A DNA stretch of 64,000 nucleotides from DASYKT01 sp963718105 (GTDB lineage: Bacteria; Acidobacteriota; Blastocatellia; Pyrinomonadales; Pyrinomonadaceae): positions 4,650,001 through 4,714,000 of the forward strand of contig OY970352.1 of the NCBI GenBank assembly GCA_963718105.1, written 5' to 3'. Shown piece by piece: positions 1 to 8,849 of the stretch. The position numbers and the translations under genes were made by a program. Numbering within the stretch: the stretch's first letter is position 1; every line of letters starts with the position of its first letter. The notes under the pieces are model-generated. The model was not told the DNA's origin. It was given only the letters and a program-made list of their open reading frames with translations, and made no database searches.

Positions 1-1213
1 GCTTCGGATGATCGATGACGGTCGCGGCCTGAGAGGCGGCGCTGAGCTTAATGGCAATGATGCAGTGATTAAATTGCCCCGGCGAAGCCCACTCTTCCCG
101 CACGTAGGTAGGATCACCCGAATAGATAGCTACCGGAAAGGCTTCGATCCCTAAGCTTTTCAGCATCGCCCGCATCAGATTTGCTTTATCTTTGCAGTCA
201 CCGTAACCCCGGCTCAGGACCAGATTGGAAGCGCGCGGCCGAATGCCGTTTCCGTAGCCCACGCCGATATCGATCGAAATGTACTGGAGATTCTGGACAA
301 AAACAGCGATGGCCTGAATTCTTTCCAGCTCGGTTTTAGCATTTAAGGTGAGTTCGCGCGCCTTGCCGGCGACGGCATCGTCCACTATCACCTGCGAACT
401 GTGAAGATCGGAAACCCAACGGGAAACTTCTTTCCAACCGGTGAAATTCGGGCCGGTGGCGCCGGCTGTATTTTCCGGAAAGTAATTGACCGTCAATCGC
501 GGAGCAAGATTGCGGACCGACGGCGAGGCAGGCTCCGGCGGGATCGGCGTAAGGTTATCCAATTGCCAGGTGTAAGTGGTGCCGCTAACCTGCGGCTGAA
601 CATCGGTATGGTTAAAGGTTACGCTCGATGCTTTCCAGCCGGCGGGAAGCGTCAGAGTGTAGCGGGAAGAGAGCGTCGGCAGGCGGCCCTGAAAAGTCCA
701 GGTGTCCTGGAAAAAAAGCGGGCGCTCTTCACTGGTTATCTGGTAGCCGAAAACCGCCCCGGAATCGGCATCAGCCGACGCGTTGATGCTCTTGATACGG
801 CCTTCGTTATACACATCATCGGGGTCTGAGATCATGTCGAGAATGGCGTTTTTCTCGTATTTTTTGGTAGTGCCGTCAGGACGGATGAGCCACCCGGTCA
901 TTTCCCGGACCTTCCCCGAACTCACCAGGTAAAAGGCGCTGGCGAGCGCCAGCCTGCGGCCATCTTTGTTCAGTATCCGGATAGCGTAAGTTTCGGTAAC
1001 GACCAGTTTTCCATCGCTGCCATAAACGGTTTGCTGTTCTTTCCTCAATACGACGGCAGGTACATCTTTGTCGTATGCCGGAGGTTTTAATGAAGCCGCC
1101 TGCATCAGCCAGCCCGGAGCTTCGTCGCTGCCCACACGGGGAACACCGGCAGCCAGTGCAGTGCCGATCAAAAAGACATTCAATAAAAACAGAAAAATAA
1201 ATCGGCGTTTCAT
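1..1213 (-). CDS. DUF3857/transglutaminase-like exported protein (C-terminus cut by window edge)
   Basis: The first 404 codons are visible and open; the gene continues past base 1. It starts at the ATG at 1213, 18 bp after the stop of its upstream paralogue, so the two are probably one transcript. Residues 1-21 form a signal peptide (MKRRF followed by a hydrophobic run ending ALAAG), so the protein is exported. Residues about 50-250 look like the DUF3857 beta domain. A transglutaminase-like core follows, with the motif GYGDCKDKANL placing the nucleophile at Cys340, and FNHC at His383. In this family the core is a papain-like fold; the substrate is not known. Unlike its neighbour, this copy keeps the Cys. 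Substrate and pathway cannot be read from the sequence. Confidence 0.85.
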   Translation of the reverse strand, partial: MKRRFIFLFLLNVFLIGTALAAGVPRVGSDEAPGWLMQAASLKPPAYDKDVPAVVLRKEQQTVYGSDGKLVVTETYAIRILNKDGRRLALASAFYLVSSGKVREMTGWLIRPDGTTKKYEKNAILDMISDPDDVYNEGRIKSINASADADSGAVFGYQITSEERPLFFQDTWTFQGRLPTLSSRYTLTLPAGWKASSVTFNHTDVQPQVSGTTYTWQLDNLTPIPPEPASPSVRNLAPRLTVNYFPENTAGATGPNFTGWKEVSRWVSDLHSSQVIVDDAVAGKARELTLNAKTELERIQAIAVFVQNLQYISIDIGVGYGNGIRPRASNLVLSRGYGDCKDKANLMRAMLKSLGIEAFPVAIYSGDPTYVREEWASPGQFNHCIIAIKLSAASQAATVIDHPK

Positions 1214-1231
1214 AAAATTTTCCTTAACTTA

Positions 1232-3199
1232 CTAGTTTTGTTTAAGCGTAATAATGTGAGAGTCGGCTTTGTGAAATCCGTCAAATAATCCTTTTAGCGA
1301 ATTATAGGCTTCCGGCGGAAAAAGCACATTCCCCCCGGCCCCGAAATAAAAGTTTCTTCGATATGTCAGGAGCCCGGTCGGTTTATCGAAATTCATCGAA
1401 ACACGCAGGCTGCAGATCTTACCCTGATCTGCGACCTCCGCCGGAGAATCGGCGGTATCGAGATCGTAACCCGCGGGAAATTGAATTTGAAGATCGTCAA
1501 TTTCCGCCCACGAATACGGGAAGGAAATACTATTTACCCTGGTAGCGGCGCTAAAGACCGGCTTTACTCCGTATTCGAAAAACCCGGGCTGGATGATCAG
1601 GCGTTTTCCCGTCTTCTGCGCATAATTCGGGATACGAATGTTAAAGGAATAGACCAGCGGTTTTGTGTTGTCATCAAAATTTTCGATGGAAATATCGGTA
1701 ACTTCCGCCGAGCTCATCCGCGCTTTGATATCGTCTTTGAGGATGTCTTCGCGTTTCGAAGCCGAAGCGTCAAACTCGTCGCGCCGCCGCATGATCGCGG
1801 GATGGCCGTTGTATTCCAGCTTGACGGAACCTTCGAGAGTGCCGTCTTCCGACAGCTTCAGTTTACCGGACCTGCGCTGGATAGATCCGCCGGGTTCGGT
1901 AAGCGGAATGCGGAACCAGGTGTACCCGCTCCCGATCAGCATCGCATTAACAGCTTCTTCATACCAGACCAGGCGTCCAAAAGGTAGATACGGAGTGCCG
2001 GGGTCAAACAGCTTCCACTTGCCACCGACTCTTACCGCCATGGCGGCGGGATGAACAAAAGATCTAAAAGGATATTTTTCACGGTCAAAAAAATTCTCAC
2101 TTCGATCGCCGGAGAGGACAACGCCTACTTCGTATCCCGAAGCAAAAGCCAGCGATCCGAATAAGAGGTCGATCTGGAGCGAATTTCCCGCTCCTTTTTT
2201 GATCGTGTCCTCGGCGCTGTCATCGGAAATTTTTTCCCGCTGTTCCGGAGTGAAAGACCGATCGAAATTTATATTTTTGATGTTCTTCTGAGCGTAGCTG
2301 TATAACCGGCGAAGCTTTTCTTCATCCGTGGCGGCTCCGGCCGTGATCTCCGCGGCTTTTTGCTTAACAGCCTTGGAAGGATTGCTGACGCGCTCTTTCA
2401 ATATATATTCAAATCCGAGGCTGAGGCTGGACCAGACCAGCGCGGAAGAGAAGGTCCGGTATGAAGCGTATGCCCAGCGGCGCACTTCATCATCGGGCGG
2501 CATATAAGGTTCCGTTTTGATAGCAGGGACGTTATTCATCGTGGCGACGTAAAAATCCTTGCTGTTAGGGTCCTGGGTGAACACGGTGGTGTCAGGGATA
2601 TTGTAATAATTAAAACTCATGGTATATCCCTTTTGCGGCCGCACGTAATACGCGGCTTTTTGCATCGGGATGTCACGTTGAAATAAGAGCCTTATCCCGT
2701 TGGCCCACGAGTCCTTAAAAACTTCCTTATACTGATACTCGACGATGACACCGGGTTCTATTCCGGGAACGGCGAAAGATTTGGCCATGACTTTAATTTT
2801 CCCGGCCTTTACGATCTCGCGTTCGTAAATGTCACCGGGCGCCAGATCGACGATGGTGCCGTCCGGCTTGATGACCCGGGCCGCTACGTCCTCCACGCTT
2901 TTGCCTTTGGTAAAAGGAATATCGAATTTACTGAATTTCTCGCGCCCGCGCTCGGTAAATATTTTTACCCGGACGTAATGATCGTAAGAAACCTTGCTTT
3001 CCTTCTTATCATCGACACGCACTTCCCAAAAGATCGCTTCGGCGTCGGCATCGGCTTCGACTTTGGGAGTTTTCATCTGCAGTTCTTCCTGGGTTACCGG
3101 ACGCCATTCTATAGGCCCGTCGCCCCCGGCCAGCGCGGCGGCAGGAAGACACAAAAGTAACAAAAGAATAAGCTTAAAAGTCATTCGGAAGGTGGACAT
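1232..3199 (-). CDS. DUF3857/transglutaminase-like exported protein, catalytic Cys replaced by Ser
   Basis: 655 residues with an N-terminal signal peptide (MSTFRM, hydrophobic run, cleavage near ALAGG). DUF3857 occupies roughly residues 55-250 and a transglutaminase-like core about 270-410. The protein is colinear with the downstream paralogue: the position of that protein's nucleophile (Cys340, in GDC) is here Ser340 (GNS), while the His383 equivalent (FVHPAAM) and the following Asp (KLFDPG) are kept. This suggests a binding or structural role, or a changed nucleophile, rather than ordinary thiol chemistry. The C-terminal 200 residues look like a beta-rich DUF2569/DUF3858-type tail, which is inferred. 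It is the first gene of a two-gene operon with the partial gene at the window edge. Confidence 0.85.
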   Translation of the reverse strand: MSTFRMTFKLILLLLLCLPAAALAGGDGPIEWRPVTQEELQMKTPKVEADADAEAIFWEVRVDDKKESKVSYDHYVRVKIFTERGREKFSKFDIPFTKGKSVEDVAARVIKPDGTIVDLAPGDIYEREIVKAGKIKVMAKSFAVPGIEPGVIVEYQYKEVFKDSWANGIRLLFQRDIPMQKAAYYVRPQKGYTMSFNYYNIPDTTVFTQDPNSKDFYVATMNNVPAIKTEPYMPPDDEVRRWAYASYRTFSSALVWSSLSLGFEYILKERVSNPSKAVKQKAAEITAGAATDEEKLRRLYSYAQKNIKNINFDRSFTPEQREKISDDSAEDTIKKGAGNSLQIDLLFGSLAFASGYEVGVVLSGDRSENFFDREKYPFRSFVHPAAMAVRVGGKWKLFDPGTPYLPFGRLVWYEEAVNAMLIGSGYTWFRIPLTEPGGSIQRRSGKLKLSEDGTLEGSVKLEYNGHPAIMRRRDEFDASASKREDILKDDIKARMSSAEVTDISIENFDDNTKPLVYSFNIRIPNYAQKTGKRLIIQPGFFEYGVKPVFSAATRVNSISFPYSWAEIDDLQIQFPAGYDLDTADSPAEVADQGKICSLRVSMNFDKPTGLLTYRRNFYFGAGGNVLFPPEAYNSLKGLFDGFHKADSHIITLKQN

Positions 3200-3447
3200 A
3201 GATATGTAAAAACCTTTCAGGACGGCCTAAGAAAAAGCGAAGAACTAACTTCAAAAAATACCTCTTTAACTGAAGTCAGCGATCATCAGTTGCTGGGAAA
3301 CATCGCATAATACACCAAGGCAGTTGCGCGGGGCAAGGTAAAACGCTCCAGCCCGCACAAAAATTTTGTGTTACAATTAACATTAAAAGCAGTGCAAATA
3401 CAACATATTTTTATCAAACTTAAGTTAAATCAGGGAGAATTAATTTA

Positions 3448-4524
3448 ATGGCTATCGAACTGAGTAAAATTCAGGAGTATCTGGGCAGTGACGCCGATAC
3501 TTTGCTGAATCATACTTGCAATACTATTTCCAAAGACGATCTACATTTGCCCGGTGGGGACTTTATCGACCGGGTCTGGCTTTACTCCGATCGTAACCCT
3601 AATGTTCTGCGTTCTTTACAGTCGTTATTCAGCGGCGGAAGGCTGTCGGGAACAGGGTACCTGTCGATCCTGCCGGTCGATCAGGGCATCGAACACAGCG
3701 CCGGCGCCAGCTTTGCGCCGAATCCGGCTTACTTTGACCCCGAAAATATAGTTAAACTTGCCATCGAAGGGGGTTGCAATGCAGTTGCTTCGACCTACGG
3801 CGTGCTCGGTGCCGTCGCGCGGAAATTCGCGCACAAAATTCCTTTTATCGTAAAGATCAATCACAACGAGCTGCTGACCTACCCGAATCAATTTGACCAG
3901 GTTATGTTCGGCACCATCGAGCAGGCGAAAAACATGGGCGCGGTCGCCGTCGGCGCAACCATCTATTTCGGCTCCGAGCAATCGACTCGCCAGATCACGG
4001 AAGTGGCCGAAGCTTTTGCTTACGCGCACGAACTGGGCATGGCGACGATCCTCTGGTGCTATCTGCGCAATTCGAAATTCAAAACCGCGGAAGGCGATAT
4101 GCACACGGCCGCCGATCTGACGGGGCAGGCAAATCACCTCGGCGTGACGATCCAGGCGGACATCATCAAGCAAAAATTGCCGGAGCGTAACGGCGGCTAC
4201 ACTGCTTTGAACAAAGAAGGAAGCTACGGCAAGACGCACAAAAAAGTCTATGACGAACTGACAACCGACAACCCGATCGACCTCGTCCGCTACCAGGTGG
4301 CGAATTGCTATATGGGACGCGCGGGCCTGATCAATTCCGGCGGCGAATCAAAAGGCGCCAGCGACCTGGCGGATGCCGTGCGCACCGCCGTGATCAACAA
4401 ACGCGGCGGCGGCACCGGGCTTATCTCCGGCCGCAAGGCTTTCCAGCGCCCGATGAACGAAGGCGTTGAACTCTTGAATTCCATTCAGGATGTTTATCTG
4501 GCAAAAGATATAACCGTGGCTTAG
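3448..4524 (+). CDS. fbaB: Class I fructose-bisphosphate aldolase (DhnA/FbaB type)
   Basis: 358 residues, close to the usual 350 of FbaB. The enzyme cleaves fructose 1,6-bisphosphate to dihydroxyacetone phosphate and glyceraldehyde 3-phosphate (glycolysis/gluconeogenesis, cytosol) through a Schiff-base lysine. Family hallmarks are ILPVDQGIEHS near residue 72, the GGCNAVASTYG segment, PFIVKINHNE near 130 and the C-terminal GLISGRKAFQRP that binds phosphate. The ATG at 3448 is preceded by a purine-rich GGGAGAA ribosome binding site. The gene stands alone and ends at a clear terminator hairpin (4550-4579). The DhnA family also includes other ketose-phosphate lyases, but length and motifs favour the aldolase. 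Confidence 0.93.
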   Translation: MAIELSKIQEYLGSDADTLLNHTCNTISKDDLHLPGGDFIDRVWLYSDRNPNVLRSLQSLFSGGRLSGTGYLSILPVDQGIEHSAGASFAPNPAYFDPENIVKLAIEGGCNAVASTYGVLGAVARKFAHKIPFIVKINHNELLTYPNQFDQVMFGTIEQAKNMGAVAVGATIYFGSEQSTRQITEVAEAFAYAHELGMATILWCYLRNSKFKTAEGDMHTAADLTGQANHLGVTIQADIIKQKLPERNGGYTALNKEGSYGKTHKKVYDELTTDNPIDLVRYQVANCYMGRAGLINSGGESKGASDLADAVRTAVINKRGGGTGLISGRKAFQRPMNEGVELLNSIQDVYLAKDITVA

Positions 4525-4549
4525 CTAAAGCGAGATGGGTTTTATTTAA

Positions 4550-4579
4550 GCGTGCCGTAACCTCTGCGGCACGCTTTTT
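4550..4579 (+). terminator. Rho-independent terminator after the aldolase gene
   Basis: A perfect 8-bp stem (GCGTGCCG at 4550-4557, CGGCACGC at 4567-4574) with a 9-nt loop is followed by five T. It lies 26 bp after the aldolase stop and in the gap to the convergent TIR operon. Confidence 0.85.
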
Positions 4580-4653
4580 CGTCGCTGCAGATAAATTGCC
4601 GTCAGATAAAAAACACCGGCAATTTAACCGCACGGCCGGTAAGAACCTAAAAG

Positions 4654-6267
4654 TTATTTTTCCCTAAAGCTGATAATGACGTTCAAAATTTCCGGCGCGG
4701 TTTCAGGGTATGTTTCTGCATTTGTTCCTCCTGTTATCAGGTAATAGTTTTTGGGTGTTTGTATGCAGGCAATGATGTATCTCATAGTAGGCTCGGATCT
4801 ACGAGGTTCGGTAACGTCAAATTGAAGAGCGGAAAAGCCGCCGATGGTTGTCGGGACGAATTCTGAAAACAAGAGGTTTTTGTTGGACCTGCACATGTTA
4901 TTACACACCAATTCGACATAAGCATTCAGATCGGTCGTGATAGGCAAATGAGACCTGGATTCGCGAGTGACAAGTAAAGTAATACCCTTAACCAGATCCA
5001 CTACATCAAGCGATACGGCAGGATTCATACCGGTTTTTCTCACCCAACCGCTCGGAATGGTGATCTGATATGAGTCGTCATCGCTGATAACGGTCGTCTT
5101 AGCTGCCAGGGTTTTCGTCTTGTTGCCAGGGATACGCGCCTTCAAATTAAGGATCACCTTAACGAGAACTTTAACCAAATTTTTATGATCGCCCTGGTTT
5201 ATTTGAATGGCGCAATCATTGATAAAAATTTTACTGCCGCTACCGTCGGACCTGGACGTTACGGTTTTTATATCGGAGAAACGCATCATCCCGGCATTTC
5301 CGCCCCAGGCATCCTGCCAATGAACGGCTTTGTAGGTCAATAACAAACCCTGCTTGGCGCCGCCGAATACCGTGTTGTCATAAAGCAGTAAAACATTCTG
5401 CGCCGCAACTTTTGGGGCATATGAATTGATCGCGCTCTTTAACTTGGCGCTCGGAATTTGCCCGGTAAATAATTGGGCGCTGGAGACATTGCCTAAACCT
5501 TTAACAATAATTTGCCGGGCTTTTTCTTTTTCCGATCTTCCCGGATCTTCAGTCGCAGCCTGAAGCCCTTTTTTTGGTGCAGGGGAGCTCTTACGAACTT
5601 TGGAAAAGGACTTTAGCTTGTCTTGCGCAATATAAGCATTTTCTTTTTCAAGTATTTCCTCTACCGGCTCAACGGTTTTTGCCGCCGCGGGCGGGGCCGG
5701 TCTTTCCGATTCTTTTGATTGAGGCCTTTCCTTCCATGTAGCTCTCGTCTTCGGTTTTGGCGCGCTTTCTTTTGCGGGCGTTTCGGGTTGAGGGTTTTCC
5801 TTCGCTTTAAAGTGCAATTCCAAACCGCGGATCAACCGTTCTATGTAATGATGGAATTCCGAGTCAGCGCGAATTTTAATTGCGTTTCGACGAACGATAC
5901 TTTGGATCGTTGCGGGCAGATCGGCCGCCGGAGGCATATAAGCTTCGCCGACCAGCACCGGGATCACCGGAATGTCGCGATTGAGTGCCGCTTCGATCTC
6001 GATCCGCACATAATCGCCCTCTTGTTCCAACCGCTTATTGCCCTCTTTATCGGTTGCGCCGGCCCACTGTTCGCTGATGATGGCGAGCAAAATATCGCAC
6101 CGGCCCACTTCATTACCGATGTATTCCACGAAATCGGCACCGAGCGGGATAGTATCGAAATCGAGAAAAACAGAATCTTCCCCAAAATGATGTCGTAATT
6201 TTTCGCTCAGGTTAAGGACTAAAAAACCGTCATGAGCCCGGCGATAGGAGATAAAGATTTTCGCCAT
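4654..6267 (-). CDS. TIR-domain protein with PH-like and PsbP/DcrB-like domains (copy 2)
   Basis: 537 residues, no signal peptide. Residues 1-155 are a TIR domain of the prokaryotic type: KIFISYRR at the start, SVFLDFDTIPLGADF, CDILLAIISEQW, and the IPVIPVLV strand. A Lys/Pro/Ala-rich linker follows (about 160-250). Residues about 255-385 contain LLLYDNTVFGGAKQGLLLT, a signature I associate with small bacterial PH-like domains. The C-terminal 140 residues (ITIPSGWV ... GGFSALQFDV ... YYLITG ... SF) resemble the PsbP/DcrB/Mog1-like fold; these two domain names are inferences. Bacterial TIR domains often hydrolyse NAD or make cyclic nucleotides for anti-phage signalling, or act as adaptors. It is 82 bp downstream of a paralogue of the same architecture and probably cotranscribed. 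Confidence 0.8.
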   Translation of the reverse strand: MAKIFISYRRAHDGFLVLNLSEKLRHHFGEDSVFLDFDTIPLGADFVEYIGNEVGRCDILLAIISEQWAGATDKEGNKRLEQEGDYVRIEIEAALNRDIPVIPVLVGEAYMPPAADLPATIQSIVRRNAIKIRADSEFHHYIERLIRGLELHFKAKENPQPETPAKESAPKPKTRATWKERPQSKESERPAPPAAAKTVEPVEEILEKENAYIAQDKLKSFSKVRKSSPAPKKGLQAATEDPGRSEKEKARQIIVKGLGNVSSAQLFTGQIPSAKLKSAINSYAPKVAAQNVLLLYDNTVFGGAKQGLLLTYKAVHWQDAWGGNAGMMRFSDIKTVTSRSDGSGSKIFINDCAIQINQGDHKNLVKVLVKVILNLKARIPGNKTKTLAAKTTVISDDDSYQITIPSGWVRKTGMNPAVSLDVVDLVKGITLLVTRESRSHLPITTDLNAYVELVCNNMCRSNKNLLFSEFVPTTIGGFSALQFDVTEPRRSEPTMRYIIACIQTPKNYYLITGGTNAETYPETAPEILNVIISFREK

Positions 6268-6349
6268 GATATTTTCGGACTTGCATTATAACCGGAAAAA
6301 AGGGGAATTCGCGCACTTTTTTCAAGTGATAAGACTAAAAAAACCAGGA

Positions 6350-7873
6350 TCAGTTTTCCTCAAAAGTATACATAATGCTTTCCAATTCCGGTTTCCTGTT
6401 ATGAAAATAATCAGCGCGCGTCCAGCCCAGGATCTGATAAAAGTTTGCCGGTGTTTCGACACACAGGAAGAGGAAGGTGTATTGGACCTCGCCGCTGTAA
6501 CCGCTCATTTCAAACTGAGTGGCCGGAAAGCCGGCGACGGAATTCGGGACAAACGCGGAAAATGTCGGATCCTGAAGTGTCCGGCTCGGATTATTACAAA
6601 CCAGGTCGACGTAGGTTTTGAGGTTAGCGTCGGCGGGAAAACTCGATCTGGGTTCGCGAATGATAATGATATACAGATCCTGGGTCGACTTGTTGATCTG
6701 AATGATCCCTTGCGAATGCAAACCTGCTCTGCCGACCCAATCTTTCGGAGTAGAAAGCCGGCAGGTATTGTCATCGCTGACCACAGTTGTTTGGGCGCCA
6801 TCCGGCCTTGCCGCTTCCTTTGCATAGCCGCGAACCGAATGTGACAGGTTGAGAATGAGATCGGCCAGGACCCGCGTGAGTTTACCGAGATCGTTCGATT
6901 TTGCTATTGAAATAAGAGAACCGTCGACATTTATCTGACTGCTCAGCGGCTGCATATTATAAGAAACGGTTTTGATATCGGAAAAGCGCGCCATGCCGAT
7001 GTTTTCCCACATATTGTGCCAATAGACGGCCTCAAGCGTAATCAGCAGCCCGTCTTTCGCGCTGCCGAAGACAGTATTGTCATAGAGCAGCAATACGTCG
7101 GCCATGTCAACACCCGGAGCATACGCTCGAAGCGCGTTGCCCAGCTTGATGCCCGGGATCGAGCCGGCAAGGAATACATGCTCGTCAGACAGATCTTTCA
7201 CAATTTGGCTTATCAGCGCTTGCGCGTCATCCCGGTCGAAGGTTTTTTTCGTTTTGGCCGGCGGCGGCGCTGCCTCAACCGGTGACGGCGATGACGGCTG
7301 GGTTGTTGCTTCTTCTGCTTTTGGCTTGGCGCGCACTTTCTTCCGCGCTGCCGGTTTTCGCTTGGCTGCCGGCTCTTTTTTTATAGGATCGGCTTTGGGT
7401 TTTTTAGCGGAATTAAAATACAGGTCAAGGTTATGGATCAGCCGCTCGATGTGATTACGAAAATCCGATCCGGCGCGAAGCTCGGCCGCATTTCGATAGA
7501 CGATGTCCTGGATCGATTTCGGCAGATCGGCGGCCAGCGGCATCTCCGCTTCCTCGACCAGCACGGGGATAACGGGAATTTTTCGATTGAGCGCAGATTC
7601 GATCTCGATTCGCACGCTGTCGGTCGGGTTATCAAGGCGCTTATTGCCTTGTTTGTCGGCGGCCATCACCCATTCTTCACCAATGACCGCGAGCAGAACG
7701 TCGCACTGGCCGACGGCATTGCCGATATGTTCGCGGAAATCGACGCCGAGCGGAATATTATCGATGTCATAAAACACCGAGTCGTCGCCGAAATGAAGCC
7801 GGAGCTTTTCGCTCAGCGAATCCGCGACGTAGGCGTTGTAACGCCGGCGATAAGAGATAAAGATCTTGGCCAT
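6350..7873 (-). CDS. TIR-domain protein with PH-like and PsbP/DcrB-like domains (copy 1)
   Basis: 507 residues from the ATG at 7873, chosen because the protein then begins MAKIFISYRR exactly like its paralogue; an in-frame GTG at 7894 would add seven residues. Domain order is identical to the gene downstream: TIR (1-150, with SVFYDIDNIPLGVDF and CDVLLAVIGEEW), a basic Pro/Ala/Lys linker, a PH-like module with LLLYDNTVFGSAKDGLLIT, and a C-terminal PsbP/DcrB-like module (STPKDWV ... GFPATQFEMSG ... NFYQILGWT). The sensor-like C-terminal half has diverged more than the TIR half. The pair looks like a gene duplication retained for two different ligands, but the ligands are unknown. A long hairpin repeat (7960-8052) lies directly upstream. 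Confidence 0.8.
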   Translation of the reverse strand: MAKIFISYRRRYNAYVADSLSEKLRLHFGDDSVFYDIDNIPLGVDFREHIGNAVGQCDVLLAVIGEEWVMAADKQGNKRLDNPTDSVRIEIESALNRKIPVIPVLVEEAEMPLAADLPKSIQDIVYRNAAELRAGSDFRNHIERLIHNLDLYFNSAKKPKADPIKKEPAAKRKPAARKKVRAKPKAEEATTQPSSPSPVEAAPPPAKTKKTFDRDDAQALISQIVKDLSDEHVFLAGSIPGIKLGNALRAYAPGVDMADVLLLYDNTVFGSAKDGLLITLEAVYWHNMWENIGMARFSDIKTVSYNMQPLSSQINVDGSLISIAKSNDLGKLTRVLADLILNLSHSVRGYAKEAARPDGAQTTVVSDDNTCRLSTPKDWVGRAGLHSQGIIQINKSTQDLYIIIIREPRSSFPADANLKTYVDLVCNNPSRTLQDPTFSAFVPNSVAGFPATQFEMSGYSGEVQYTFLFLCVETPANFYQILGWTRADYFHNRKPELESIMYTFEEN

Positions 7874-7959
7874 AAGCTCTTTTTTCGAACCCACATTATA
7901 AGCCGGAATAGAAACATTTAGCCATTTTTAATTTAAATTGCTAATTAATAGCCCCTGAA

Positions 7960-8052
7960 AAAGTCGGAAACCAGGGCAGTTATGGAGCGTGTTTTATCGA
8001 ATAAGATCACACGCTCCATAACTGTCGCATTTCCGCCTTTAAATCCGACTTT
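7960..8052. repeat. Large intergenic hairpin upstream of the TIR operon
   Basis: Outer arms AAAGTCGGA (7960-7968) and TCCGACTTT (8044-8052) enclose a perfect 16-bp inverted repeat, CAGTTATGGAGCGTGT (7977-7992) and its complement (8009-8024). There is no T-run typical of a terminator. It sits between the divergent TIR and fasciclin genes. It resembles a REP/MITE-type palindrome; no second copy was seen in this window. Confidence 0.7.
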
Positions 8053-8127
8053 CTTTTTGAGACGAAACCAATAACGAGTCAAGAAAAAACAAGGCTGGGT
8101 AAGCCAATAATAAAAGGATCTAAAGAA

Positions 8128-8709
8128 ATGAAAAAATTTGCATTATCTATTTTGTTTGTAATGGGAATGTTTGCGGTCGGAACATCGTTTGCTTCGGCGC
8201 AGATGTCTGGGCAGATGAATGATACGGGAAACCCGATGGTCGGCGGCGCGGCGATGTACAAGACGAAAAATATCGTCGAGAACGCCGTGAATTCGAAAGA
8301 CCACACTACGCTGGTGGCCGCAGTCAAAGCCGCCGGTTTGGTCGAAACTCTGCAGAGCGCGGGCCCGTTCACGGTTTTCGCGCCCGTCAATTCTGCGTTT
8401 GACGCGCTGCCCGCGGGAACGGTCGAAACGCTTCTGAAGCCGGAAAACAAAGCGATGCTGACGAAGATATTGACCTACCACGTGGTGGCGGGAAAATGGG
8501 ATTCAAAGTCGATCGCCAAGGCCATCAAAGAGGGCAACGGCAAAGCGATGATGAAAACCGTCGCCGGTGGAACCCTGACCGCGTGGATGGACGGCAAAGA
8601 CCTTTATTTGACCGATGAAAAAGGCGGTAAGGCGAAGGTAACCATCGCGGACGTGCGCCAGTCAAACGGCGTGATCCATGTGATCGATACCGTGTTGATG
8701 CCTAACTAA
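8128..8709 (+). CDS. Fasciclin (FAS1) domain exported protein
   Basis: 193 residues. Residues 1-25 are a signal peptide (MKKFALSILF ... ASAQM). One FAS1 domain fills residues about 45-193: the H1 motif region GPFTVFAPVNSAFDALP, LTYHVVAGKWDSK, and the terminal SNGVIHVIDTVLMPN are diagnostic. FAS1 proteins are secreted adhesion or matrix proteins. The start is the first ATG, which fits the signal peptide. It is monocistronic, followed by a long hairpin (8744-8823). Confidence 0.92.
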   Translation: MKKFALSILFVMGMFAVGTSFASAQMSGQMNDTGNPMVGGAAMYKTKNIVENAVNSKDHTTLVAAVKAAGLVETLQSAGPFTVFAPVNSAFDALPAGTVETLLKPENKAMLTKILTYHVVAGKWDSKSIAKAIKEGNGKAMMKTVAGGTLTAWMDGKDLYLTDEKGGKAKVTIADVRQSNGVIHVIDTVLMPN

Positions 8710-8743
8710 TATTTCGCGCGTTTTATCAGGAGGACGCGTGAGA

Positions 8744-8823
8744 AAACGGTTTAGAGTTCAAACTTTAGTTTGTCTTTGATCTTTAGAAACAAGACAAGCT
8801 GAAGCTTGAACTCTAAACCGTTT
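8744..8823. repeat. Long hairpin after the fasciclin gene
   Basis: A perfect 18-bp inverted repeat (AAACGGTTTAGAGTTCAA at 8744-8761 and its complement at 8806-8823) extends inward through a further imperfect 17-bp stem with G-T pairs, leaving a loop of about 10-15 nt. The TTTAGAGTTCAAA core resembles the palindrome found inside nadB (21925-22010), suggesting a repeat family. It may also serve as a bidirectional transcription stop between the convergent genes. Confidence 0.7.
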
Positions 8824-8849
8824 ACCAAACAGAGCTGCACAGGCCGAAG

